Assembly: GCF_002814095.1 (NCBI RefSeq)
Contig: NZ_CP021913.1
Span: forward strand, 1,922,001 to 1,986,000
Reading direction: 5' to 3'
DNA: 64,000 bases
From: Sagittula sp. P11
Lineage (GTDB): Bacteria; Pseudomonadota; Alphaproteobacteria; Rhodobacterales; Rhodobacteraceae
Shown here: piece by piece, positions 35,972 through 43,876 of the stretch
Layout of the letters: each line of letters opens with the position of its first letter
Numbering within the stretch: position 1 is the stretch's first letter
Notes under the pieces: generated by a model
Told to the model about the DNA's origin: nothing
The model's input: the letters and a program-made list of their open reading frames with translations, nothing else
Database searches by the model: none
Program-made: the position numbers and the translations under genes

Positions 35972-36685
35972 TCAGGCGGCTTCGTTCAGGACGGCGTGGG
36001 TCTGGCTGCGCCGCTCGGAATAAGCCCGGGCGGCGGAAACGAGTGCGCGGAAGATCGCGCGTTGTCTGTGTGCGTAAAACAGATGCTCGGGGTGCCACTG
36101 AATACCCAGCGCAAAGGGATCGCTCCCCCGTTCGATGGCCTGCACCATGCCGGCGGTGTCGCGGGCACTGACGCGCAGCCCCTCCCCCAGCTTGTCGACG
36201 GCCTGCGTGTGCAGGGCGTTCACCTTCATCGGCTGTTCACCGACGTAGCGGGCGAGCTGGGTCTCGGCCACGACGCAGACCTCCCGCTTGGGCAGGATCG
36301 TCTTGATCATCGGGGAGTCGCTGAAGGTCTCCCACGCGTTTTGATCCAGCGTGCCGCCAAGCGCGACGTTCAGCATCTGCGCCCCGCGGCAGATGCCGAG
36401 GACGGGGATGTTGTCCTGCATGGCCTGCGCGGCAATGGCAGCTTCAAAGCGGTCGCGTTCACGGTCCAGCCGGGCCGAGACGCCGATCTTCCCGCCGTAG
36501 AGTTCCGGCGCGATGTCGTCGCCGCCACCGATGATGACGCCATCCACCGCGGCCAGGTCCGAAGGCCGGCCCGCGCCCCAGCGCACGCCGCGCGCACCGG
36601 CAAGCCAAAGGTTCAGGTTCACCAGCGGATAGATCCGCCATCCCGAACGCGAAGACGTGGTCACACCGATCAGGGGGCGGCTCAT
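35972..36685 (-). CDS. Gamma-glutamyl-gamma-aminobutyrate hydrolase-like class I glutamine amidotransferase
   Basis: The 237-residue protein is a PuuD/peptidase C26-type class I amidotransferase. It has the IIGGGDDIAPELYG loop, the nucleophile Cys99 in GICRGAQM and the histidine/glutamate pair in QWHPEHLF. The family hydrolyses gamma-glutamyl amides. Its start overlaps the amidoligase stop by 4 nt (36682-36685), so the two form one translational unit. Together they could make and unmake an amide bond on the same small molecule or peptide. Confidence 0.9.
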   Translation of the reverse strand: MSRPLIGVTTSSRSGWRIYPLVNLNLWLAGARGVRWGAGRPSDLAAVDGVIIGGGDDIAPELYGGKIGVSARLDRERDRFEAAIAAQAMQDNIPVLGICRGAQMLNVALGGTLDQNAWETFSDSPMIKTILPKREVCVVAETQLARYVGEQPMKVNALHTQAVDKLGEGLRVSARDTAGMVQAIERGSDPFALGIQWHPEHLFYAHRQRAIFRALVSAARAYSERRSQTHAVLNEAA

Positions 36686-37650
36686 TGCACCGCCTCCGGC
36701 TCTGATACGTCGTTGCTCTGGAACAGTTTCGAGACGCGTTCGGCCCAGCGGCCCTCCGCACCCGGAAGGTAATGGTTATGCTCGAGCCACGCCGTCCGAA
36801 GGGTATCCAGCATGTGCGCGTCATTGGCGACATGCTCCACCCGCGCCCAGAGGTTCCACGGCCGCGCCAGCGACCACCCCTCTTCGTCGATCCGGCAATC
36901 CGGCAGGCGGAAGTGGAACGTCGGACGCGCCGACAGCTTGCTTTGCGCAGGAAAGATGCGGTCAAACAGCGCACGGTCGTGGTGCGCGAAAAGCGGCATC
37001 AGGTCGAGCCCGTGGTTGCGCGACGAGATATGCCGCGCCGCGACGGACATCAGGTCCCTCAGCGTCGATGGCTGGTCCTTCACCAGTTGCGTAACGAAGG
37101 CATGCGGCCATGTCTCGATGAAAGGCATCAGCCGGCGCGTCATGTCCAGGTCTTCCGCCCGGCGCAGCCACGGTTCCAGCAGCCCGAAAGCGGTGATGGT
37201 GTTCAGGGTCTGCGGATCGTCCGCGCCCACGATCTCCGGGTTGAGGTGCACGCCGAAACCCAGCAGCACGCCCGCCCGGGACCCTCTCGCGCCGCGATGG
37301 CGCAGCTCGTCCAGAAGCGCGCCGAGGCGGATGACTTCCTTGCGGGTCAGCGGTTCGGTGATGATCTCGACAGGGACCACGGCCTTTGCCATATTCAGGC
37401 CTCGCTCCAGCAGAGGGATGTCCTTCTTGCGCAGCGAAATGTCCAGTTCGACACGGATGTCGCCCAGTTCGGTGCCTTCGACGGTCAGTTCGTGGGAGTG
37501 CGGTGCGGTGGCCGTGCCGCCGAGGAATTCGGCAACGATCTCGCCGGTCTGCACTTCGCCCAGGCCGGAGAACTCGACTTCGACGCCCGTCTTGCGTTCG
37601 TCACCGTCACGTGTCGTGCGGTGCGGCAGGCTGGCGTAGCTGTCGGTCAT
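36682..37650 (-). CDS. Amidoligase (COOH-NH2 ligase) family protein
   Basis: The 322-residue protein matches the Amidoligase_2 family, relatives of glutamine synthetase that form amide bonds with ATP. Visible features are KTGVEVEFSGL (metal/substrate strand), SHELTVEGTELGDIRVELD (ATP-metal acidic residues), EIITEPLTRKEVIRLG, and LGFGVHLNPEI (a glutamine-synthetase-like HxN-type motif). It is coupled to the class I amidotransferase. This pairing is described in genome surveys but, to my knowledge, its product is unknown. Confidence 0.85.
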   Translation of the reverse strand: MTDSYASLPHRTTRDGDERKTGVEVEFSGLGEVQTGEIVAEFLGGTATAPHSHELTVEGTELGDIRVELDISLRKKDIPLLERGLNMAKAVVPVEIITEPLTRKEVIRLGALLDELRHRGARGSRAGVLLGFGVHLNPEIVGADDPQTLNTITAFGLLEPWLRRAEDLDMTRRLMPFIETWPHAFVTQLVKDQPSTLRDLMSVAARHISSRNHGLDLMPLFAHHDRALFDRIFPAQSKLSARPTFHFRLPDCRIDEEGWSLARPWNLWARVEHVANDAHMLDTLRTAWLEHNHYLPGAEGRWAERVSKLFQSNDVSEPEAVQ

Positions 37651-37736
37651 CGTCCCTCGGAGTTTTTTCGCTGGGTAAGCGTGATTTCAGAAGGGCAACG
37701 CGCGCCCCTTGAACATGGTTCCCCGAAGATTGCTTG

Positions 37737-38759
37737 TCAGGCGCTTCTGAACATCTTCGACTCCGCCGACGTGAAGGACATCTTGCCCATCAGCGTGACG
37801 GTCCACACCAGCAACGGCAGCGATACGATGCCGCCGATCGGACCCCAGAGCCACAGCCCGAAGAGGATCGACAGGAACACGACAAGCGGGTTGAGCCGCA
37901 GTTGCTGGCCGACCAGGGAAGGCGTGACAAACTGCGCTTCGATCATGTTCAGGCCCAGGTAGGCCAGGGGCGGCAGCAGGATCGAGGCGCCGGAAAAGTT
38001 CATGACGCCCGCGACCAGCAGCGAGGCCAGCAGCACGATGGGTCCGAGGTAGAGCACGAAGTTCAGGAGGAACGCCGCGCCGCCCCAAAGCATCGCGTTC
38101 GGAAGTCCGATCAGCATCATCGCACCGAACACCGCCAGCCCGAGACCGGCGTTGATCGCCGTCACCGTGATGAAATAGTGCGACACGGCCTTGTCGGCCT
38201 GCTTCAGCTTGCCCGCCTGCCGGGGAAAGACATTGTAAATGTCCTCTCCGGTCAGCACGAAGAAGAACAGCGTGCCGAGGAAGATCAGCGACTGCGCGGC
38301 AAAGTTGGGCGCCATCCACAGTGCATCCACTAGGCTGGGCATGGCCTGCTTGACCGCTTCCTCGCCGCCTTCGGACAGGGTTTCCTCGATCTCGCGGCCG
38401 ATGCTGTCGACGCCGCGCACAAGGCGGATCGCTTCGTCCATCCATTCGCGGATCTCGCGCTGGATCTTCGGCATCTGCTCGGCCAGCCCCGACAGGACGG
38501 GACCGAGCGCCGAGATCAGCAGGACAAGAAGCACGACCGCGATGACCAGCGCCAGCGCCGCGCTGAGCGAGCGCGGCACTCCGAAGCGGCTGAGCCGGTT
38601 GACGACCGGGGCAAGCACGACGCCCACCACCAGGCCAAGGGCCACGGGTGCGGCGAAGTCGCTCGCCAGCCTGAGACCGGCGATGAGTGCCACAGTTGCC
38701 ATGATCGCCAGAGCGGTGACGACCACCTTGGTCTGCGTGTAGGACCAGGTGGTTTCCAT
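37737..38759 (-). CDS. AI-2E (PerM) family transporter
   Basis: The 340-residue membrane protein starts METTWSYTQTKVVV and has about eight hydrophobic helices with a large polar loop (amphipathic EIREWMDEAIRLVRG, ~110-150). The conserved C-terminal half contains FLLNFVLYLGPIVLLAS and FVTPSLVGQQLRLNPLVV, the usual AI-2E/PerM block. Members export small solutes or ions; substrates are mostly unknown. A TTG at 38765 could also start it. Its start overlaps the end of the upstream membrane protein region (38762), making a three-gene operon with the two genes upstream. Confidence 0.85.
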   Translation of the reverse strand: METTWSYTQTKVVVTALAIMATVALIAGLRLASDFAAPVALGLVVGVVLAPVVNRLSRFGVPRSLSAALALVIAVVLLVLLISALGPVLSGLAEQMPKIQREIREWMDEAIRLVRGVDSIGREIEETLSEGGEEAVKQAMPSLVDALWMAPNFAAQSLIFLGTLFFFVLTGEDIYNVFPRQAGKLKQADKAVSHYFITVTAINAGLGLAVFGAMMLIGLPNAMLWGGAAFLLNFVLYLGPIVLLASLLVAGVMNFSGASILLPPLAYLGLNMIEAQFVTPSLVGQQLRLNPLVVFLSILFGLWLWGPIGGIVSLPLLVWTVTLMGKMSFTSAESKMFRSA

Positions 38760-38761
38760 GT

Positions 38762-39433
38762 TCAAATGCGCTCCGGGGGTGAGGGATGATGGGGTGCCGG
38801 GTCACGGGGGAACCGGTTTTCGTCCGGTGCTACGGCTTCGGCCACATTGGGCTCGTCCACCCGTGCAGGCATGTCTTCGGGCACGTCGGGGTCTTCTTCG
38901 CCCTCGTGCTCCTGACCGGACATGAAATAGCTCAGCGCGGCGCTGAGGCCGGCAACCGCCACGGCAGAGACCAGCGGATGATGCTTCGGGAACCCTGCCA
39001 GTTTGCGGGCCGTGCTCGGCTTCGGGCGGGACGCTTCGATCTCTTCTTGGAGGGCGATGGCGTCCAGCCGCTTGGCGACGACGCGACGGCGCGCCTGCGG
39101 GTCGAGGTGGTCGAGCCCGTCGTATAGAGAAAGGCGCAGATACTCGGCGCTGACACCGCCGGGGATATCGTCCTCATCCTTGCCCTTGTCCTTGCCGCTG
39201 GGCATCAGCGTATAGGCCAGCCCCGCACCGATCAGCGCGGCGGCCCACGGATGACGCTTCGCCGTCTCCAGCGCGCCGGCCGCGGCACCTGCGCCCTCGT
39301 CAGAGGTCAGGATGCCGTCGGGACCGGTCAGGCTCGGCAGTTTGGCGGATTCACGAAGACCGTTCATCGCGTCGGCGAGGTTGGCGCGGTGCTGCGCGGC
39401 CTCCCGTTCCAGCTCTTCAATCCGTCGGCGCAT
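38762..39433 (-). CDS. Membrane-associated charged protein, function unknown
   Basis: The 223-residue protein begins with a coiled-coil-like segment (MRRRIEELEREAAQHRANLADA) and has two hydrophobic stretches (HPWAAALIGAGLAYTLM, ~62-78, and HPLVSAVAVAGLSAALSYFM). These resemble the C-terminal anchors of DUF883-like proteins. The tail is acidic and proline-rich. ATG 39433 is preceded by GGGGAG. It overlaps the phage-holin-like gene by 17 nt. No family was recognised. Confidence 0.7.
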   Translation of the reverse strand: MRRRIEELEREAAQHRANLADAMNGLRESAKLPSLTGPDGILTSDEGAGAAAGALETAKRHPWAAALIGAGLAYTLMPSGKDKGKDEDDIPGGVSAEYLRLSLYDGLDHLDPQARRRVVAKRLDAIALQEEIEASRPKPSTARKLAGFPKHHPLVSAVAVAGLSAALSYFMSGQEHEGEEDPDVPEDMPARVDEPNVAEAVAPDENRFPRDPAPHHPSPPERI

Positions 39434-39827
39434 TGCGGAACTCCCCTGCCGCGTCGAGATCGGCGCGGATGTTGTTGAGTGTGCGCGTCGGCACGATGGA
39501 GCCGGGGTTGACCCGCCGCTTGCCGACAAGCCCGACGATGACGGCGAGGATCAGCAGCACGAGGCCCACGGCCAGCACGGACCACAGCAGCGGAACGCCC
39601 GCCTCGTAGAGCGCGATGGTCGCCGCCGCCGCAAGGGTCATGAATGCGACAAGAGCAAGGATCGCGGCCACCACAAGGAAGCCGATCCCTGATCCCATTT
39701 TGCTGACGTTGTGACTGATTTCCGCCTTCGCGAGTTGCGCTTCCACATGGATCAGGGCGCGTATTTCGTGCAGCGCCGCAGAAATGTAGGACGGGATCTG
39801 GCCAATTCCGGTTTCCCGTTCGCTCAT
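39417..39827 (-). CDS. Phage holin superfamily III-like (DUF1469) membrane protein
   Basis: The 136-residue protein has an N-terminal amphipathic helix (YISAALHEIRALIHVEAQLAKAEI) and two transmembrane segments (GIGFLVVAAILALVAFMTLA and LLWSVLAVGLVLLILAVIVG), the layout of the Phage_holin_3_6 / YqjE family. Despite the name these are chromosomal stress or envelope proteins, and no phage genes are near. It leads the operon toward the AI-2E gene. Confidence 0.8.
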   Translation of the reverse strand: MSERETGIGQIPSYISAALHEIRALIHVEAQLAKAEISHNVSKMGSGIGFLVVAAILALVAFMTLAAAATIALYEAGVPLLWSVLAVGLVLLILAVIVGLVGKRRVNPGSIVPTRTLNNIRADLDAAGEFRNAPTD

Positions 39828-40109
39828 TGAACAGCTCCGGTCATTCGTGTCGAGGCCTGGGGCGTGATCTGGCAGGCACCCTGCGCGGCATTCAATGCCG
39901 GATGATTGGAAACGCGGGTCCGGATGTCCGACAGCCCGGGTTCATACCTGCGTCCGGGCAAGTGCGTTGCACCGGCAGATCTGCCGGGCGCTGCCCGCGG
40001 ACGAAGCTGTTTTGGCCGTGATGACATCGTGTCCCCTGAAATTCTCTTATTGATATGGAAGATAAGGTTGCGGCGGGCACGTTTCGGCGTGCCCGCTGCG
40101 CAAGTTGCG
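39828..40109. other. 282-nt intergenic region; hairpin after DUF883 gene
   Basis: No gene is seen. A hairpin GCGGGCACG / CGTGCCCGC with loop TTTCGG lies at 40073-40096, downstream of the DUF883 gene on the minus strand; it lacks a clear U-tract. No promoter with GGAAC-N16-CGTT was found for the 39827 gene. Confidence 0.4.
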
Positions 40110-40478
40110 TCAGCGACGCGACTTGAGGATCATGCCCAGCACAAGGCCGACACCGGCCGCACCCAGAAGGGCGGTGGTGGGGTTGCTGCGGACGTAGGCT
40201 TCGATCTGACCGTGGCGCTCGGCAAGTGCGAGGCGGCCCTCGGCAACAGCCTGACGGCCACGCTCCTGCGCGGTCTCGTAGGCGTGGCGGCCCTCGGCGC
40301 GGGCGCGATCATATGCGTCGGACGCGGTGTCGCGTGCCTCTGCATAGGCTTCCTCGACCGAAGCACGTGCGTGACGCGCTGCGTCCTTTGCGTGCTGCTG
40401 GGCCTTGTCGAATTCCTTCTCCTTGGCCGAGCCGTTCGGGAGATCGGACGAAACAGTATGCGGTGCTGTATTAGCCAT
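40110..40478 (-). CDS. DUF883 family (ElaB/YqjD-like) stress protein
   Basis: The 122-residue protein has a long Ala/Arg/Glu-rich helical body with many heptads (AKDAARHARASVEEAYAEA) and a C-terminal membrane anchor, NPTTALLGAAGVGLVLGMIL, then KSRR. ElaB/YqjD relatives are tail-anchored inner-membrane, ribosome-associated stress proteins. An AAAGGAG ribosome binding site precedes the ATG. A strong EcfG promoter lies upstream, which makes it a probable general stress response target. Confidence 0.85.
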   Translation of the reverse strand: MANTAPHTVSSDLPNGSAKEKEFDKAQQHAKDAARHARASVEEAYAEARDTASDAYDRARAEGRHAYETAQERGRQAVAEGRLALAERHGQIEAYVRSNPTTALLGAAGVGLVLGMILKSRR

Positions 40479-40502
40479 GGTTGAAGCTCCTTTCGCCGTA
40501 CA

Positions 40503-40527
40503 AACGTGCAGAACGATGGAAGGTTCC
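40503..40527 (-). promoter_or_regulatory. EcfG promoter of DUF883 gene
   Basis: On the minus strand GGAAC (40527-40523) and CGTT (40506-40503) are separated by 16 nt, an exact alphaproteobacterial EcfG promoter. It lies 25 nt upstream of the DUF883 ATG and faces the divergent promoter at 40541. Confidence 0.85.
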
Positions 40528-40540
40528 TGACTCTATTTGC

Positions 40541-40565
40541 GGAACCTTCCCGGTTGACAGGGGTT
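40541..40565 (+). promoter_or_regulatory. EcfG promoter of DUF1328 gene
   Basis: GGAAC (40541-40545) is followed after 16 nt by GGTT (40562-40565), one mismatch to CGTT. It is 38 nt before the DUF1328 ATG and divergent from the DUF883 promoter. Confidence 0.7.
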
Positions 40566-40602
40566 TGATAGGCAGAACCAAGCACATCAAAGGAGTATCA
40601 AA

Positions 40603-40773
40603 ATGCTGTACTGGGCTCTGCTCTTTTTTGTTGTTGCGATCATCGCCGGCGTCTTTGGTTTCGGTGGCATCGCATCGGCGTCCGCCGGGATCGCACAGGT
40701 CCTTTTCGTCATCTTCCTGATCCTGTTCGTGGTGGCAATGGTCGCCCGGGCGCTTCGCGGCCGCACGCCGTAA
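40603..40773 (+). CDS. DUF1328 family small membrane protein (YtjA-like)
   Basis: This 56-residue protein starts [16 protein letters not shown] after AAAGGAGTATCAAA. It has two hydrophobic helices and the pattern [20 protein letters not shown], then [11 protein letters not shown]. This matches the DUF1328 family of stress-induced two-TM proteins. It is preceded by a GGAAC-N16-GGTT promoter and followed by a strong terminator. It is a likely general stress regulon member. Confidence 0.85.
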   Translation: MLYWALLFFVVAIIAGVFGFGGIASASAGIAQVLFVIFLILFVVAMVARALRGRTP

Positions 40774-40800
40774 CAGAGCATTGAATTTATTAATGACAAC

Positions 40801-40836
40801 AACCAGCCCGGGCACGTCCCGGGCTGGTTTCTTTTA
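40801..40836 (+). terminator. Rho-independent terminator after DUF1328 gene
   Basis: A 12-bp perfect stem AACCAGCCCGGG / CCCGGGCTGGTT with loop CACGT is followed by TCTTTTA. It ends the small gene's transcript. Confidence 0.85.
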
Positions 40837-41003
40837 TCGCGCGCATCATATATCGTTTTCCAGCAATTGCGCAGCCTCAAGCGCAAGCAAACCTCCGCCT
40901 GTATCCCTTTGCACCCCTCATGCCGCTCCAAACCGATTTGTGCATGGTCGGAAATTTGTTAGAGGGGTCCGATGTATTTTCTGCCCGAAGGTCGCGCCAC
41001 CGA

Positions 41004-42164
41004 ATGGACACCAAAGTAAATTCCGACGTTTCCAGTGCCGTCTCGACGAACGCGTCGACCCACTCTGACCGGCTCTCCGATTCGCGGCGGCTGGATGCGC
41101 TGGCGATGACCGATGTCATGTCCCCGGATACCGACGAGGCGCACGAGCGCTGCGTACGCCTGGCCAGCCGCATCCTGAAGGCCCCGGTCAGCCTCGTGTC
41201 CTACGTCGACAGCGAACGCCAGTTCTTCAAGGCGCAATGCGGCCTCAGCGGCCCTTTCGCCGAAGAACGCGGCACGCCACTGACCCATTCGTTCTGCCAG
41301 TACGTCGTGACCTCCGACCAACCGCTGGTCGTGCGCGACAGCCGCGAGGATCCCATTCTCTCCCATAACGCGGCGGTCGAGGATCTGGGCGTGGTCGCCT
41401 ACCTCGGGGTGCCGGTGCATGCGCCCTCGGGCGAAGTTCTGGGATCGTTCTGCGTCATCGACACCGTGCCGCGCGAATGGACCGCCGAGGACCTCGCCGC
41501 TCTCGAAGACCTGGTCGCGATGCTAGAGGCGGAACTCACGCTTCGTCAGGGCGCGCATGAACGCGAGATCCTGCTGCAGGAAATGAGCCACCGCATCAAG
41601 AACCTGTTCTCTCTGGTGTCGAGCATGGTGCGGCTGGAACGGCGGCGCTGGAACACGCCGCGCGAACTGGCAGACAGCATCATCGCCCGCGTCGACGCCC
41701 TGAGCGTGGCGCATGACATGATCGTGCCCGTGGTCGAGGCCACGAAAACCGGCGACGGGGAGCGCGCGAATTTCGGTGAGCTGCTGTCAAAGGTCCTGGC
41801 ACCCCATACCTCCGAGGCGCGAATTACCCTCACCGGCGATGCGACCACCATCGGCCCGAAGGCTGTCACCTACGTCACGCTCGCGGTGCATGAGCTTGCG
41901 ACCAATGCGGCGAAGTACGGCGCGCTGTCCGTGGACGACGGGCGTCTGGATCTGCGCTGGCTTGCGGACGACAAGAACCTGGTGCTTGACTGGCTGGAAA
42001 CCGGCCACGTCTGGACCGAGGCCGCGCTTGGCGGCGGCGGGTTCGGGTCGCAATTGCTGAAAATCTCGATCGAAGGGCAGTTGAACGGCACGCTCACGAC
42101 CGAGGTGGCCGACGACAAGTTCACGCACAGGATGACCCTGCCGCTCGAACGGCTGGAATTCTGA
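41004..42164 (+). CDS. GAF-domain HWE histidine kinase
   Basis: The 386-residue soluble kinase has an N-terminal GAF domain (~40-170: VSLVSYVDSERQFFKAQCGL, FGFGSF-like end LGSFCVIDT). The HWE phosphoacceptor block EMSHRIKNLFSLV has His196, and the ATPase domain has HELATNAAKYGALS with the HWE-type WLE (LDWLETG). Such kinases often feed phosphate to PhyR. ATG 41004 is used because the 28 residues before it lack a ribosome binding site and conservation. It converges with phyR, so a role in the general stress response is likely. Confidence 0.85.
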   Translation: MDTKVNSDVSSAVSTNASTHSDRLSDSRRLDALAMTDVMSPDTDEAHERCVRLASRILKAPVSLVSYVDSERQFFKAQCGLSGPFAEERGTPLTHSFCQYVVTSDQPLVVRDSREDPILSHNAAVEDLGVVAYLGVPVHAPSGEVLGSFCVIDTVPREWTAEDLAALEDLVAMLEAELTLRQGAHEREILLQEMSHRIKNLFSLVSSMVRLERRRWNTPRELADSIIARVDALSVAHDMIVPVVEATKTGDGERANFGELLSKVLAPHTSEARITLTGDATTIGPKAVTYVTLAVHELATNAAKYGALSVDDGRLDLRWLADDKNLVLDWLETGHVWTEAALGGGGFGSQLLKISIEGQLNGTLTTEVADDKFTHRMTLPLERLEF

Positions 42165-42177
42165 AGGATGTTTGCGC

Positions 42178-42206
42178 GACAGGCACGGCCCATGACCGTG
42201 CCTGTC
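42178..42206. terminator. Bidirectional hairpin between kinase and phyR
   Basis: An 11-bp perfect stem GACAGGCACGG / CCGTGCCTGTC with a 7-nt loop sits between the convergent stops of the 41004 kinase and phyR. No long U-tract is seen on either side, so termination is likely but not certain. Confidence 0.6.
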
Positions 42207-42217
42207 CGGCAGGCCGT

Positions 42218-43027
42218 TTAGACCCGCAGCGTTTCCGTCGACGAGAAGAACATCGCCTGGCTCACCGCCGAGCGGACCTGTTCTTCCGTGTAGGGTTTCG
42301 CGATCAGGAACGCGGGCTCCGGGCTTTCGCCGGTCAACAGACGCTCCGGGAATGCGGTGATGAAGATCACCGGGATCGAGGCGTTCTCGCCAAGGATCTT
42401 GTTGACCGCGTCGATGCCGCTGGACAGGTCGGCCAGCTGGATATCCGACAGGATCAGGTCCGGCTGCTCTTCGCCGAACAGCTTGAGGGCTTCGGTCTCG
42501 GTCTTGGCGATGCCGGTGACCTGGTGGCCCATGTCGCCCACGATGCTTTCGAGGTCCATGGCGATGATCGCCTCGTCCTCGATGATCATGATCTTGCCGG
42601 AAACCGACTTCGCCATCTCGGTGTAGGCGATGTCGACAAGTTCCTTGGCCTCTTCCGGCGAGGTGTTGAGAACCTCACCGACCTCAACGAAGTCCATTTC
42701 CTCGATGGTGTGCAGCAGCAGGGCCTCGCGCGTGTCGCGTGTCAGCCGCGACAGGTGCTTCTGCGCCTTCGCGGCAAGGCCGGAATCTCCGTCGGACAGC
42801 GCGCCGCCTGTGCTGTTCCAGATCGTCTGGAACACCTTGAACAGCGCCACCTTCGGCGAGATCGAACGGTCAAAGCCATCGAAGTCGCTCAGGATCGCCT
42901 CAAGAGTGGCAGCCGCGTAATTGTCCCCCTGTTCCTGAGAACCGGTCAGCGCCCGGGCGTAGCGGCGCAGGTAGGGAAGGTTGCTGCCGATCACACTCGT
43001 CAGGTCCGAAGGTTGCGAAGTGGTCAT
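42218..43027 (-). CDS. phyR: PhyR anti-anti-sigma response regulator
   Basis: PhyR is the master regulator of the alphaproteobacterial general stress response. Its phosphorylated form binds NepR and frees EcfG. The 269-residue protein joins an N-terminal sigma-like domain (1-140, similar to ECF sigma2/sigma4) to a C-terminal receiver. Receiver acidic residues are E150/D151, the phosphoacceptor is D195 (LSDIQ), and FITAFPE and AKPY complete the FAT-GUY form. ATG 43027 gives the normal N terminus (MTTSQPSDLT). It is divergent from nepR-ecfG and has its own EcfG promoter. Confidence 0.95.
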   Translation of the reverse strand: MTTSQPSDLTSVIGSNLPYLRRYARALTGSQEQGDNYAAATLEAILSDFDGFDRSISPKVALFKVFQTIWNSTGGALSDGDSGLAAKAQKHLSRLTRDTREALLLHTIEEMDFVEVGEVLNTSPEEAKELVDIAYTEMAKSVSGKIMIIEDEAIIAMDLESIVGDMGHQVTGIAKTETEALKLFGEEQPDLILSDIQLADLSSGIDAVNKILGENASIPVIFITAFPERLLTGESPEPAFLIAKPYTEEQVRSAVSQAMFFSSTETLRV

Positions 43028-43063
43028 CGTCCGATATTCCATCCATTTTTTTTCGTCATCCTG

Positions 43064-43088
43064 GGAACCAAACGCCGCAAACCGGGTT
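43064..43088 (+). promoter_or_regulatory. EcfG promoter of nepR-ecfG
   Basis: GGAAC (43064-43068) with GGTT (43085-43088), 16-nt spacer, reads toward nepR. It overlaps the minus-strand phyR promoter, so both could be bound by EcfG-RNA polymerase but not at once. Confidence 0.65.
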
Positions 43089-43095
43089 ACGTTCC
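43071..43095 (-). promoter_or_regulatory. EcfG promoter of phyR
   Basis: On the minus strand GGAAC (43095-43091) and CGTT (43074-43071) are 16 nt apart, an exact match. The predicted leader of phyR is about 40 nt. Autoregulation of phyR by EcfG is the known pattern in this clade. Confidence 0.85.
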
Positions 43096-43130
43096 TGCCA
43101 TCGACAAAAAAACTGTGTACGCACGCCGAC

Positions 43131-43313
43131 ATGAATCAGGAACGGAAAACTTCAAGAGTGCAGCGAGAAATTGATGAAAACCTGAAGCGGGCATACGGAG
43201 ATATGACCAAGGAAGAGGTGCCCGATCGGTTCACCGACCTCCTTGCGAAGCTCCGTGCGGCGGAGTCTTCCGACACGCCCGCTGGAAAAAGAGGTGACAA
43301 TGCCCAGTCGTGA
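43131..43313 (+). CDS. nepR: NepR anti-sigma factor
   Basis: The 60-residue protein MNQERKTSRVQREIDENLKR has the two-helix NepR core (IDENLKRAYGDMTKEEVPDRFTDLLAKL), in which both helices clamp EcfG or phospho-PhyR. It releases EcfG when PhyR is phosphorylated. Its last codons overlap the ecfG start by 14 nt, so the pair is translationally coupled in a near 1:1 ratio. Confidence 0.93.
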   Translation: MNQERKTSRVQREIDENLKRAYGDMTKEEVPDRFTDLLAKLRAAESSDTPAGKRGDNAQS

Positions 43314-43854
43314 CCCCCGCGACGAGCTTGTCGAGCATCTCGGAGCTATGCGCGCCTTCGCGATGAGTCTTACCGGAAACTCGGCTCTTGCCGATGACAT
43401 GGTGCAGGACTCACTCGTAAAGGCGTGGAGCAAGATCGAGACATTCGAGCGTGGCACAAACCTGCGTGCCTGGCTCTTCACCATTTTGCGGAACACGTAC
43501 TATTCCCACCATCGCAAGGCGCGCCGCGAGGTCAGCGACCCGGATGGCGTGTTCGCCGCAAATCTGGCCCAGAAGCCGGATCACGACGGTCGCCTGCAGA
43601 TGCGCGACTTCAATACTGCCTTCGCCCTTCTGTCCGACGAACAAAGAGAAGCTCTTGTCCTTGTCGGCGCGGAAGGTTTTTCCTACGAGGAGGCTGCCGA
43701 GACCTGTGGCGTCGCTGTCGGCACGGTCAAGAGCCGGGTCAACAGGGCGCGTGCAAGACTGGCCGAGCTCATGGGGCTTGGTGACGAAGAAAATCTGGAG
43801 CTGACAGACAGCGTCACGACGGGGATCGTTTCGTCGCAACCCCACGCGGTTTGA
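43300..43854 (+). CDS. ecfG: EcfG-type ECF sigma factor
   Basis: The 184-residue sigma factor MPSRDPRDELVEHLGAMRAF has sigma2 (DDMVQDSLVKAWSKIETF, NLRAWLFTILRN) and sigma4 (LLSDEQREALVLVGAEGFSYEEAAE, VAVGTVKSRVNRARARL) regions. It recognises GGAAC-N16-CGTT promoters, at least five of which occur in this window. A GAGGTG ribosome binding site lies before ATG 43300. It is co-transcribed with nepR and followed by a histidine kinase after 22 nt. Confidence 0.95.
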   Translation: MPSRDPRDELVEHLGAMRAFAMSLTGNSALADDMVQDSLVKAWSKIETFERGTNLRAWLFTILRNTYYSHHRKARREVSDPDGVFAANLAQKPDHDGRLQMRDFNTAFALLSDEQREALVLVGAEGFSYEEAAETCGVAVGTVKSRVNRARARLAELMGLGDEENLELTDSVTTGIVSSQPHAV

Positions 43855-43876
43855 AAAGCAACGCAAGGAGCTGCTT

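Noticed and set aside
39417-39827. Phage remnant because of the holin-like protein
   Set aside because: No integrase, portal, capsid or lysin genes are near; the family is a chromosomal envelope family.
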